Part shown: piece after piece, positions 19,513-29,900 of the stretch | Numbering within the stretch: position 1 is the stretch's first letter | How the letters are laid out: the number at the start of each line of letters is the position of its first letter | IMG/VR virus record: IMGVR_UViG_3300042691_001458 | Span: 1 to 37,697 of that record | Origin: a virus | Direction: 5' to 3' (one strand) | Length of the DNA stretch: 37,697 nucleotides | Notes under the pieces: generated by a model | What the model was told of the DNA's origin: nothing | Database searches by the model: none | Seen by the model: only the letters and a program-made list of their open reading frames with translations | Program-made: the position numbers and the translations under genes

Positions 19513-20304
19513 ATGATAAACCAGATGGATCAAATGGGACAAAACATGCAGGTCTCAACTGATAGCTTGGATTTGCCTCCGGCTCTTGCTAGTATCCTTG
19601 CTATGCCGGCGATGACCCCAAACATGTCGCCGGCGGCGACCCCTGCTCAGTCTATGCCTTCCTCGCCCGGCGGGCTTGGGCAGAGCTTGGGGTCGCCACT
19701 TCCTTCGTTTCAAGAGGGCGGTATGGTCGGCCCCGGCGGTCAGCCGATGAGCGGCATGGCACTCGGCGCACAGGAAGACGACGGACCCATGGACTCAATG
19801 GAGCGTGAGACGCTCATCACGCAGGGTCTTCAGCAGAATCCGCAGCAGGCGGAGGAGATTAAAGCCGCCATCATGCAGGCGCTTCAGAGCGGCGAACTGA
19901 CGCCGCAAGAACTGAACATGATCGTGCAGCTTACACAGGTTGCAGCATCGAACCCGGAGATGTACCCCTACGTTCGCAATTTTGCTATCCAGAACGGCAT
20001 CGCCGAAGAAGGCGATCTGCCAGAGAAATACAACGAAGGCGTCATGGTCGTCATGCTTACCGTTGCCAAGGCAGCACAGCAGATTATCCAAGGCGGGTCG
20101 CAGATGCCGGAGATGCCGCAGGCTGGCCTCGCTGGCGGACAGATGCAGTCGATGGCCAAGGGCGGCACGGTCAACGGTAAGACCGACGCTCCGGTGCCGA
20201 TCATGGCGCACGAAGGCGAGTACGTTATCCCCAAGCACGTCGTGGCGATGAAGGGGCGTGAGTTCTTCGACAGCCTTGTGGACAAGTACAAGGATAAAAT
20301 GTGA
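19513..20304 (+). CDS. Ejection-block virion protein, Met/Gly/Pro-rich
   Basis: This 263-residue protein is Met-, Pro- and Gln-rich in its first 90 residues (low complexity, PNMSPAATPAQSMPSSPGGL), then helical (ETLITQGLQQNPQQAEEIKA, LTPQELNMIVQLTQVAASNP) and ends with PVPIMAHEGEYVIPKHVVAM and a KGREFFDSLVDKYKDKM helix. The GEYVIP motif also occurs near the C-termini of tape-measure and internal virion proteins. It opens the run of internal proteins, so a role in the ejected core is likely but not proven. Its stop overlaps the next start (GTGA). Confidence 0.5.
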   Translation: MINQMDQMGQNMQVSTDSLDLPPALASILAMPAMTPNMSPAATPAQSMPSSPGGLGQSLGSPLPSFQEGGMVGPGGQPMSGMALGAQEDDGPMDSMERETLITQGLQQNPQQAEEIKAAIMQALQSGELTPQELNMIVQLTQVAASNPEMYPYVRNFAIQNGIAEEGDLPEKYNEGVMVVMLTVAKAAQQIIQGGSQMPEMPQAGLAGGQMQSMAKGGTVNGKTDAPVPIMAHEGEYVIPKHVVAMKGREFFDSLVDKYKDKM

Positions 20305-20747
20305 GTGATCTGACGGTTGAGATGCTGACGCAGGAGCGGGCACTGGAGATGTGGCCCCGCCTTGTGCCGTGGCTACAAAAGTCCATACACGGCAACACAA
20401 TGACCAGCGACGATCTGGATGTGCAGTACATCTTCAATGCCGTGGCTGCCGATGAGGCGGTTGTGTTTGTCGGGTTCGAGGGTACGCTCGTTGCTCTCGT
20501 GCTGGTTATCCAGTTTCACCACATGGATAAAAAGCTGGCTGCCTCAATCCTCGCCATGGCTGGACGCAAACTGCGCGCGTTTGCTTCGTCGTTCTGGCCG
20601 TCGGTAATTGACTGGCTGCGGGCCAACAAGGTAGATTTTCTCGACACCTATGTTCCGTCCGACCGAGCTATGCTATATATGAATAAGTTCGGGTTTAATA
20701 AATCCTGCGCCAAGGTGCGTATGACGTTGGGGGATACCCATGGGTAA
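20301..20747 (+). CDS. GNAT-fold acetyltransferase-like protein
   Basis: This 148-residue protein starts at a GTG that overlaps the preceding stop. The order of segments (helix ERALEMWPRLVPWLQKSIHG, strand EAVVFVGFEGTLVALVLVIQ, helix AASILAMAGRKLRAFASSFW, and the end VPSDRAMLYMNKFGFNKSC with a final strand) matches the GNAT fold, in which the last helix carries the 'A--MY-K-GF' text. The acetyl-CoA-binding Q/RxxGxG/A loop is not clear, so catalysis is uncertain. GNAT-like proteins occur in the same place in other podoviruses (T7 gp13 is described as acyltransferase-like). It may be a non-enzymatic core-assembly protein. It overlaps the next gene by eight bases. Confidence 0.6.
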   Translation: MSDLTVEMLTQERALEMWPRLVPWLQKSIHGNTMTSDDLDVQYIFNAVAADEAVVFVGFEGTLVALVLVIQFHHMDKKLAASILAMAGRKLRAFASSFWPSVIDWLRANKVDFLDTYVPSDRAMLYMNKFGFNKSCAKVRMTLGDTHG

Positions 20748-21969
20748 GAAAACTTTTGGAACCATCGTAAAGGTAGCTGCGATTGTCGCTATCGCATATT
20801 TTGCCCCCGCTGTTGCAGGTAAGGTTCTTGCCACTACCCTCGGTAAGGCAGCCGCTGCCAAGGTCGCTGCCTCGACGCTTGGGGCCACGATCTCCAGTGC
20901 CGCCGCAGGTGCTGCGCTAGGTGAAGCGGGAGGCGCGGTCGGATTAGGCACAAACTGGCAGTCAGGCGCACTAGCAGGCGGTTATGGGGGGTATACTGCG
21001 GCCAAGGCTGCTGCTGCTGCTGCCGCCGGAGGTATACCCGCTGTGGGAACCACCGGCGGCAGCAGTATCAGCGGCTCAACTTTCGCCGGAGGTAGCGCAG
21101 GTCTACCCGCTGTGGGAACCACCGGCGTCGGCAGTATCAGCGGCTCAACTCTCGCCGCTGGGTCTGGGGCGGGGACTGCTGCCGGCGGCCTTGGTGCAGG
21201 TCTGTCCACTGTGGGAACCACCGGCCTCGGCAGTATCAGCGGCACAACTCTCGCCGCTGGGTCTGGGGCGGGGACTGCTGCCGGCAGCCTTGGTGCAGGT
21301 CTGTCCACGGGTCTACCCGCTGTGGGAACCACGGGCCTCGGCAGTATCAGCGGCTCAACTCTCGCTGCTGGTGGTGGTGGTGGTGGGATTGGTGCTACTC
21401 TTAGCGGTCTTACGTCTGCTATTCCCGCCGGCCTCAAGAAAGTCGCTCCGTCGCTTATCGCCGCTGGCGTCGTCGGCGCTGGTATGTCTGCTCAGATGAA
21501 GGCGCAGCAGGCGGAACTTGAAAAGGCACGGGCGTCCAACGCCGCCTTCACGCAGGAGCGATTCAGCCAAGCGCAGCGTCTGCTGGGCGAAGCTGACTAC
21601 CTCAACCCTGAGTATATGGGTCGGCAGGCTGGTCAGGCCGCACTCGTCCGTGGCTCGATTCAAGAAGCCGAAGGTACCCGTGGTCTCACCGGTGCCCGCC
21701 GAGAAGCCGAACTGCGGCGTTTCCGTCTGGGTACTTCCCGCAACGTGGGCACTGCGTTTCAGCAGGGCTTCGGTCAGGGTGTCACCGGTCGCATCCAAAC
21801 TCGTCAGGCTGGCATCCAGTCGATCCCAACCGAATATCCGACCACGACTACCGAAGGTCTGAACTTGGACGATGCTCAACTGGCTCGTCGTAACGCAGAG
21901 CGTAAGGGTATTGGCCTCTTGCTGGGTGATGTGATTGGCGTTCCCCCCATCACTGCGCCCGCCGGCTAA
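20740..21969 (+). CDS. Internal virion protein with Gly/Ala/Ser repeats
   Basis: This 409-residue protein has an N-terminal hydrophobic and small-residue segment (TIVKVAAIVAIAYFAPAVAG), glycine-zipper text (GATISSAAAGAALGEAGGAV), four repeats of about 25-35 residues around PAVGTTG-GSISGSTLAAGSG (residues about 97-210), a hydrophobic GLKKVAPSLIAAGVVGAGMS, and a helical C-terminal half (AQMKAQQAELEKARASNAAF, QAALVRGSIQEAEGTRGLTG). The position and the membrane-seeking N-terminus fit T7 gp14, the ejection protein that forms a pore in the outer membrane. Glycine-zipper text is usual in such proteins. The repeats are unusual for gp14 analogues. Confidence 0.55.
   Translation: MGKKTFGTIVKVAAIVAIAYFAPAVAGKVLATTLGKAAAAKVAASTLGATISSAAAGAALGEAGGAVGLGTNWQSGALAGGYGGYTAAKAAAAAAAGGIPAVGTTGGSSISGSTFAGGSAGLPAVGTTGVGSISGSTLAAGSGAGTAAGGLGAGLSTVGTTGLGSISGTTLAAGSGAGTAAGSLGAGLSTGLPAVGTTGLGSISGSTLAAGGGGGGIGATLSGLTSAIPAGLKKVAPSLIAAGVVGAGMSAQMKAQQAELEKARASNAAFTQERFSQAQRLLGEADYLNPEYMGRQAGQAALVRGSIQEAEGTRGLTGARREAELRRFRLGTSRNVGTAFQQGFGQGVTGRIQTRQAGIQSIPTEYPTTTTEGLNLDDAQLARRNAERKGIGLLLGDVIGVPPITAPAG
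21031..21370 (+). repeat. Four in-frame DNA repeats in the internal virion protein
   Basis: Four copies of a unit starting GGTCTACCCGCTGTGGGAAC (21031, 21100, 21199 and 21309) code PAVGTTG-GSISGSTLAAG. Units two and three share about 60 nearly identical bases and are followed by the same spacer (GCTGGGTCTGGGGCGGGGAC), so recent duplication is likely. Unit lengths differ (about 69, 99 and 110 bases), all multiples or near-multiples of three that keep the frame. Confidence 0.85.
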
Positions 21970-21979
21970 GGAGTAGCAT

Positions 21980-23962
21980 ATGGGTATCGGATCATTCCTC
22001 GCCGACGCCGGATACATCGGGGCCGAAGCCGAGAACTATGTCAACACCCGTGAAGTGCAGCGCGCTGCCCGCGCAGAGGCGCAGGCTCGTCAGCTTGAGT
22101 TGGCTCGTACAGAGAAGTTGCGTCAGGGCGTCATCGCCATGCCGGACCTCAGTGCCGAAGGACCGATGTACAATCTCGGTGCGCCGGGTGCCGTAGAAGA
22201 TGTTGGTGTTCGTCGTCCTGCTGCTATCACCCCCGTCAGTACTGGCACCGGTGCTGCACCTCCAGTTAGCGTCAAGCCGCCGGCTCCGACCGGTGCCCCC
22301 AAGCGCATGTTCGCTGGCGTTGAGGTGCCGTACTACGACAAGAACGCACCGGAACGACTGGGTATAGACCCCAATGCGTCGGACTTCGCCCGTTCGCGCG
22401 GGCAGTCCAGTGCGCGGGCAGCCGTTGGTAATCGCCTGTCCAACATCGCCAACGATGTCTTCGGGCGCACCGGAGCATCGAAGAAGGCGCTGTTTACGTC
22501 CTTCCTGCCGCAGAACGAAAAGGCTGATGTCGAACTGCGGAAGCGCGCGTCGGACTGGTACACCGGTAAGAACGCTGTCGAGTACTTCATCCGCAACCCG
22601 GAGATGGAAGCTGTCGCCGCGAAGGACCCCATCGGGTTCTTTAAGACGGTAATGACGCCGCCCCCGGCACGAGGTGCTGCACCGCAGACAGCAAAGGCTG
22701 CTGCCAAGACGCCGGCAACGCAGACTGCGACCGGAGACCTGACCCAGTACGCCAATGTGCCGTGGTCTGCGGTGCGCGACCGTGTCGCCAACATCGAGTC
22801 AGTCGGATATGACACGCTGGCGTATGACCGTGGCGACCGTAACCTTGCAGGCGTTCGCGCACCGCAGCCGGTGACGACCATGACAATCGGGCAGGTGCTG
22901 AACTTTCAGCGGAACCAGATGCGCGCAGCGACCAAGGGATTCCGTGGTAGCGGTGATGTAGGAAGCACCGGCGTTGGTCGATACCAGTTCGAGTCTGACA
23001 CACTCGAAGAGAACGCAAAGAAGGCGTTCGGCAAAGACTATCAAAACGTACAGTTCACTGCTGCTAACCAAGAGGTTCTGGCCGAGACCCTATGGAATGC
23101 CGTTCGCGGTAGTCCGCAGCGCCTTGCAAAAACTTGGGGTGCGTTCGGCGGTAAAGAAGCTGGGCAGACACAAACTCAATCTGCCGGTGTCCAGCAGGTA
23201 GCCTCTGCCTCACAAGATCGTATCGACCCGTCGAACTTCTATCTGAGCAACCCCACGGCGATCTCGCGTGACACGTCCAACGCCATTCAGGCGCGACAGG
23301 AACTGACGCAGATGGCCAACTTGTACCGTCAGTCTGGTATGGTTGGCGAGTTTACTCAGGCACGGGCTGCGCTGCGCGAAGCAGACAACAACATCCGTAT
23401 GCTCCAAGGGATGCAGGGCATCACCGAGATGGCCATGGCCAATGACCCCCGTCGTCTCGCTGCGGTGTGGTCGGACTACGCCGGGACGCCGATTCAGATT
23501 CAGCCTCGCACTGACGGCACCTTTAACATCATCGTCAATGGTAAGGTCGCACAGCAGGGCGTTGACCGCAGTTCGCTGGTCGATACGGCACGGTCCACGT
23601 TCGACCGGGCCTACCTCCAGCAACGCGTTGAAACTCAGAGCGCCGTGACGATGGAACGCCTTAAGAGTCAGTTGAAGATCGACGAAGCCACGGCTACGGG
23701 GCTGATGCAGGCGGCGCGTGAGATCGAAATTGCCCGGATCAACGGCGACTATAACCTTGCCAAGCAGAAAATAGCCAATCTGGAAGAGAAGATTTTTGCT
23801 ACGCCGGGTGGCGACACCTACCTGCGTTCGGGTGGTACGTGGCAACAGCTTGTCGCCAACTATCGCGCTCCGGGTCTGCCGGAGGATGTCCCCGCCGGAC
23901 CTGCTGCTGTCCCCATTGCGGGCCTCACTCCGCGCGTGGTAGGGTTCGGCACTGGAGGTTAA
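21980..23962 (+). CDS. Virion lysozyme-like internal protein
   Basis: This 660-residue protein has a helical N-terminus (residues 1-65), a low-complexity Pro/Ala linker, and from about 265 to 390 a lysozyme-like domain: WSAVRDRVANIESVGYDTLA (Glu273, candidate catalytic acid), TIGQVLNFQRNQM, then DVGSTGVGRYQFESDTLEEN (Gly331-Phe337) and QEVLAETLWNAVRGSPQRLA. The 'IES-GY--' and 'G--GRYQF-S-TL' blocks are those of phage muramidase/transglycosylase domains. The C-terminal 270 residues are helical. It would open murein during DNA entry, as T7 gp16 or related virion lysozymes do. It sits between the gp14-like protein and the giant protein with short gaps, in the expected order. Chemistry is inferred from motifs. 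Confidence 0.7.
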   Translation: MGIGSFLADAGYIGAEAENYVNTREVQRAARAEAQARQLELARTEKLRQGVIAMPDLSAEGPMYNLGAPGAVEDVGVRRPAAITPVSTGTGAAPPVSVKPPAPTGAPKRMFAGVEVPYYDKNAPERLGIDPNASDFARSRGQSSARAAVGNRLSNIANDVFGRTGASKKALFTSFLPQNEKADVELRKRASDWYTGKNAVEYFIRNPEMEAVAAKDPIGFFKTVMTPPPARGAAPQTAKAAAKTPATQTATGDLTQYANVPWSAVRDRVANIESVGYDTLAYDRGDRNLAGVRAPQPVTTMTIGQVLNFQRNQMRAATKGFRGSGDVGSTGVGRYQFESDTLEENAKKAFGKDYQNVQFTAANQEVLAETLWNAVRGSPQRLAKTWGAFGGKEAGQTQTQSAGVQQVASASQDRIDPSNFYLSNPTAISRDTSNAIQARQELTQMANLYRQSGMVGEFTQARAALREADNNIRMLQGMQGITEMAMANDPRRLAAVWSDYAGTPIQIQPRTDGTFNIIVNGKVAQQGVDRSSLVDTARSTFDRAYLQQRVETQSAVTMERLKSQLKIDEATATGLMQAAREIEIARINGDYNLAKQKIANLEEKIFATPGGDTYLRSGGTWQQLVANYRAPGLPEDVPAGPAAVPIAGLTPRVVGFGTGG

Positions 23963-23965
23963 GTC

Positions 23966-26900
23966 ATGGTCCGTGCCGGTATAATGGTCAACCCGCTGCT
24001 TCCCCCAGCGGACAACCTATCTAATCCACTTATGCCGCCGTCACTCGGCGGTAGTCTCGGTGGAACTAGCGTCGAAACGGCCCTTGCTGGCATCGCTGCA
24101 TTAGGTCAAAACGCGCGTCAGGGCTTGGCGGACCTCCCGCCGGAACCTGCTCGTCCGTCGTACGGCTTTAACTCTGCGACCAACCAGTTCTTTGCCAAGG
24201 GGCGGACGTTCGGAGTGGACGACTACCAAGCTGCTGTCGAGTCCGCTGACCAGCCGGGTACTGTTGCGCCGTTGCCCCAAGGGTTCCAGCCGCTGTCCGA
24301 GCAGCAGTTCGGCGGCTACGTCCAGTCGATCCGCAACCCCAGCAGGGGTACGCTGGCTTCCCGTAACTTCGGTCGTGGCATCGACCAGCTTCAGATGCTG
24401 GGTGGTCGCGGTCTCCAGCTTCTTGGCGCAGAGGAAACAGGTCAGCGCATCGTCGACCAACAGGTCGAGGACCTGCGGAAGACCACTCCGTACGAGCGTC
24501 AGTTCACTGACATTGACAGTACCAGCGGTGCCGTCGACTGGTTCGTGGCCAACCTCGCGCAGCAAGGTCCCATGCTGCTGGAAGCCATCGGTGCGGGCCT
24601 TGCGGGTGCTGCTATTGGTACTGCCTCCGGTGGTCCTGTTGGCGGCGCACTGGGTGCGCTGGGTGGTCTCGTTGCCAAGGGGGCGTGGAAACAATCGGTG
24701 CTGGCGGCAGCCCGCAAGAAGGCTGCGGGCGAAGCTCTCGACGTAGCCGAGACCCAACTGCTCAAGAAGGCTGCTGCCCTCGGTGGTGCCACTGCTGTGG
24801 CGACAGCAAACTCTCTTCAGATGGGCGCGTCCGACATCTACGGAGAACTCAGGGAACAGGGTGCCAGTGCTGATGACTTTGGTGCCCGCCTGACTGCGCT
24901 GGCCGGTTCGATCCCCTACGCTGCCATGGACCTGCTGCCTGAGTATGCGCTGGCTAGTCGCCTCCTCAGCCCCGCTGCTGCAACGGCAGGGCGCGCTGCC
25001 CGCCGTGGTGATACGCTCCGCCGTATTGGTAAGGGTGCCCTCGTCGGTGGCGCACTCGAAGGTACTACGGAACTGGGTCAGGAAGCAGAACTTCTGGCAC
25101 TGTCCGGCCAAGACTTCACCAACCCTGAGAACATCAAGCGCCTAATCAACTCGTTCGCTGCCGGTGCTGCTATCGGCGCACCCTTCGGTGGTGCTGCTAA
25201 TCTGCGGCGCGGGAAGTCGACTGACGTTTTGCAGGGCGGCACCGATCCGGATCAGATGCTGGCGCTTCCGGCTCCATTGCTGGCGCTTCCGGCTCCTCCG
25301 TTGGCGCTTCCGGCTCCGGGGGGCGATGCCACGCAAACTGAAACGCTGGCGCTTCCGGCTCCAATGCGGGCGCTGCCTGATTATACGGGTGGGTTCACCC
25401 CGACTGAGGGCGAACTGCCACTGATGGGTGGCGAAGCGACTCCTACCGCGTCGGGCTTCCGTCCGGCACAGGGAGAGATGTTCCCCGTTGGCGAACTGGG
25501 TCAGGCTCCTGCCATGCCGCAAGGCGGACAGATGGAACTGCCGTTTGCCGCAGGTGCGAACCAGCGTCCTGAAATCCAAGATGTGCTGCCGCTGGACACC
25601 GGCCTGCCGCCGCGCTTCTTCGCTGACCAGAGGACGCAGCCTCCTGCTGCTGGTACTGTCGGTGGTGCTAACCCTGTTCTTGCTGCATTGCAGCGCCGGA
25701 TGCAGACCAACCCGCAGTTCGATGCGGCAGAGCGTGAGCGCGCAGCGCAGCAGGCACAGCAGGAGCAACAAGCCCCCGGTATGGCGGCACTGCGTCGTGA
25801 CCTCACCCTTCAGCAAATCCAGCCAGAACTGCTGGCCGCTGAGACGGCACTGCCTGAAGTGCAGACATCCGTGTCCCCTGCCAACGCTGCTGAGGCGTGG
25901 CGCAGGCTGGCTGGCCGTGGCCGTCCGAAGGCGTTTGAGAAGTTTCTGCCCGCTACTCAGAACCAGTGGATCGACGCACTCAACATGGCGGTCGCTGGCG
26001 AACTGACGCAGGACGACCTGAAGCAAATCCGCATTGAACTGGTGCAGGCCGAGACTGTCGCGCGCATTACCAAGTCTGAACCGCGCACTGTGGTGACTGG
26101 TGCCATCACGCCGCTCGAACCGGAACCCACTCCACCGACGCCACCGAAGGGAGGCAAACTCCGTGCAGATCAAAAGCCAAAGCCAGCTACGGTGGCTCGA
26201 ACGCAACCTGCCGGACGTGGCGGACAAGGTCTCAAGCGCGGTACCGGAGGCACAACTGGACAAACTACCGGAGCGCCTGTCGCCGCAGCAACGCAGCCAG
26301 CAGCGCAGCCAGCCAAGCCCGTCCCTGTTCAGCAGCCCAAAGCGAAAGCTGTTCGGGAAACTGTAGGTCCGTCGACCACTGCGGTTGAGCGGGCAGACAT
26401 GTCTGACTCTGAGCGGCTGGCTGCTGCCGTCGAAGTGGCCGAGACCTACACCAAGACAGATGAGGCATACGCGGACGCCATCTACGATATCATTAGCGTC
26501 GGGTACTTCGATAAGCTCACGTCAGGAACGAGTACAGCGCGCAAGGCTCTGGTTGATAAGGCGCGGTCCTTCATCGAGGACACCACGTTTACAGCCAAGC
26601 AGCGTCAGGTGATCAGCAGCGTCTTCACTGCACAGATCAAGGATGCAAAGACCGAAGGTCTGTCCGCCGTCTCCGGTACCGATGTAGCCCCGTGGCTCCA
26701 GTTCATGATCGACGCCGGTCGTCTGGAAGACACACGCCCCCTGCGCGGCACCGTCAAAGACATCAACAAGATCGCTGACCCGGTCGTCCGTGACCAAGTG
26801 GCCGCTGTACTGGAGGTCAAGAAGGCTGCGCCGCAGGTCACTTCGCCGACGCAGGAGTCCAAGGCTGCTGACCCGGCGTCACCGCTGGCGATGTTGCAGC

Positions 26901-29900
26901 GGTTCCTTGGTGAGTACACCCGGAGTGCGCGCACCCAAGAGTTCTGGGACCAGCCGTTTACGTTTGAAGGTACGACCTACTCGTACGGTCCGCGTGGCTT
27001 CGCCGAGGACATGTTTGCCGAGATCGACCCCAACGACGCCAAGGCTTCGTACATGGGCACCCCAATCCGCGACTACTTCAACAAGGACGGCAGCCTGAAG
27101 CTGGATGAGACCAGTCGCGTCGAGATGGGTGATAAGGCTTTCGTTCTCCAAAAGATCGGTGGCACCAAGGGCACCGGTCGCTTCTCCCTGTCGTCGTTCA
27201 ACAACCCTGAGACATCCATGTCCGAGGGGTCTGTCAGGCTGGCCGTGGGTAAGTTCCTGTCCAAGCTGATGACCAAGCCGAGGGTCACGGTGGTCCGCAA
27301 TCAGGCTGATCTCATGCGCCGCTATCCGGCGCTGTACCGCAAGGCTGTGGCAGAACGGCCACAGGGTGACTTCGATGCCGCACAGGCAGCAGGCTACTCG
27401 TTCGCCGGCGGCAACGTCATCATCTTCACCGACCGGATCGCCAACGAACAGCACCTGAACTTCGTGCTGGCACACGAGACCATGGGTCACTTCGGCCTGC
27501 GGGGTATCATCCCTGAGTCCAAGTTCAACGCCGTGATGGATCAGGTCTATCAGTCCAGCCCCTACATCCAAGCCGATGTGGACGCCTTCGTGGCGCAGGG
27601 CATGAGCAAGGAAGAGGCGGTCGAGGAGTATCTCTCCGACTTCGCCGGCATCCTCGACACCAGCGTCGTGGCCCGCATCTGGAACGCCATCAAGGGCGCA
27701 CTCAACAAGCTGGGTATCAAGTTCGGCGACGAGATGATGCGCCATCTGCTCAAGCAGTCGCGGTCCTACGTTCGTCAGGGTAAGTCCTACATCCACCAGA
27801 CCGATCAGGTCTTCTCTGATATGTATCTGGTTGAGAACGGCTACGGTCCGCAGGGCACCGGTCGCTTCTCTACGACTAACACCTTGTATGATACTATGCG
27901 GACCGCTGAAAACCTGCGCTTCGCTGACCAACAGCGCCCCACTGATATGGCCAGCGCGTGGAAAGAGTTCGTCTCGTACGTCGGGCCAACGGCGCGCAAG
28001 TTCGACCGCTTCGCCTCCGAGTTCCTCAGCCTTCAGGTCTTCCGGTCGCGCAAGAACCCCGGCGCGCAGCGCCTGTATGAAATCCTGCAAGCGACCAACG
28101 GCATCGCCACGCGCGTCCGGGTCAAGAGCAACGAGCGTAACAAGGCTATCTTCGACGCCTCGTCTGAGGTGACGGATCGCACCAGCGCATTGTTGTACGC
28201 AGCGCAGGAACTGGCGGACTCTCGCATCACGGACATTCGCAAGCTGAACGGTTCACCGCTCTACTCTGTAGTCAACGGTGTCCTCGAACCTAACTTCGCC
28301 GAGATCAAGAGGCTCAAGAAGATGGGTCACATTGAGTTCGAGCAGGCGCGTGACGGTTTTGACTACCCGGTGGTCGATGAAACTGGTGCCACCCGTACGG
28401 AACGCTTTGCCGGTATCAAGGGTCTGACCAAGAATAGCACTGAGTGGATGGGCTACCTGTCCCTGCGCGAGACGATGGACGATGTTGCACTCGACCTATT
28501 GCGCGCCCGCTATAGCGCCACACTGACTGACCGTAAGATCAGCTTCAAGCAGTTCGACGAACTGGTCGACGGCAAACTGACTGACGCAGAGAAGCAGTTC
28601 ATCGACAGTATGCTCAACACGTACCGCGATCTTTACGCGGCTGGGACCACGCTGGATGCAGATGGTAACGTCATCTTCGACCGCGCTGCCATGCAGAAAG
28701 CCGACGACTTCCTCGTGGCGATCAACCGGAGCATCCTCAACCTGAAGGAAGGCTATGCCGCCATCGAGGCGCAGTTCAAGGATCAGGTGCCGGACGACAC
28801 CGTGGCCAAGCTGCGCGAACTGAGCAAGCGGATCAAGCTGGGCGAAGACAAGTTCGCGGTGCAAACCCGGATGAAGCAACTGATGATCGACGGCCTGTCC
28901 ACGGAGCAGGCCGACATGTCGGCGCGGCAGTCGATTGCCGGCGGATACACCCCGCTGCTGCGCGAAGGTCCGTACCAACTTCGCCTGCAAGCTATAAACC
29001 CCCGCACAGGTCAGCCGGTTAAGCTCGATGAGTCATCGCGGGATCGTCTGGTTTACATGCAGATGGATAGCGAACGTGAGGCAGTCCGCCTCGCTGACGA
29101 GATCAACACGCTTCTCTCCGAAGATGGTAAGCCCAAGCAGTACACGCTGAAGGCGTACAACCCTGACACTCAAAAAGTGGAAGACACTCAGGTACAGTTG
29201 GTGGCCGAGGCGGAGCGGTCGCCTGATAGCATCTCCGGCCCGCCGCAGCTAAACCTCAACGAGTTCCAGTACGGTCTGCGCCAACTGAACATCTCGCTCA
29301 CCCCGGCGGAAGTACAGAACGTGGTGGTCGCTATGACCCGCCAGAACAGCGCGGCGCGCAACCGCTTGCGCCGTGGCTTCGTGCCCGGTGCTGACCGAGA
29401 TGCAGTCAAGGCTATCTCTAAACATATCGACAGCCGTGCATCGACCATTGCAAAGACGGAGATGCGTCCGTACCTCAACGAACTGATGAATATGTCGATG
29501 CGTTCGACACAGCTTCTGTGGAAGGGTGATGCTGATCTGCTGAAGGAACTGAAGGAGCAGGCCGAAGATCAATCAATCTCAGCGGACCAGCGCCTGCTCC
29601 GACAGCGCGAGTACACCCGCTATAAGCACATGTATGATACCACCAACCCGAAGGGTGGGGCCAAACGGGGCAACGAGTTCTATAACGAAGCGTCCCGCAC
29701 GGTGCAGTTCCTTAACGAGAACCGCGACGTGTCGACCTCGGACTTCGAGGCAGGCGCAGTGGCCTCCCGGCTGCGGTCGTTTACCAGTGCTGTGCAGCTT
29801 GGCGGTTCGCTGGCGACAGCCATCCTCAACTTTATCGGTGTGTACACCAACGCCCTGCCGTTTCTCGCCACCTACAACGAGCGCAATGGATTTGGCGGCG

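Noticed and set aside
25142-26263. 373-residue minus-strand open frame opposite the giant gene
   Set aside because: Antisense shadow of a Pro/Ala-rich linker with no ribosome-binding site.
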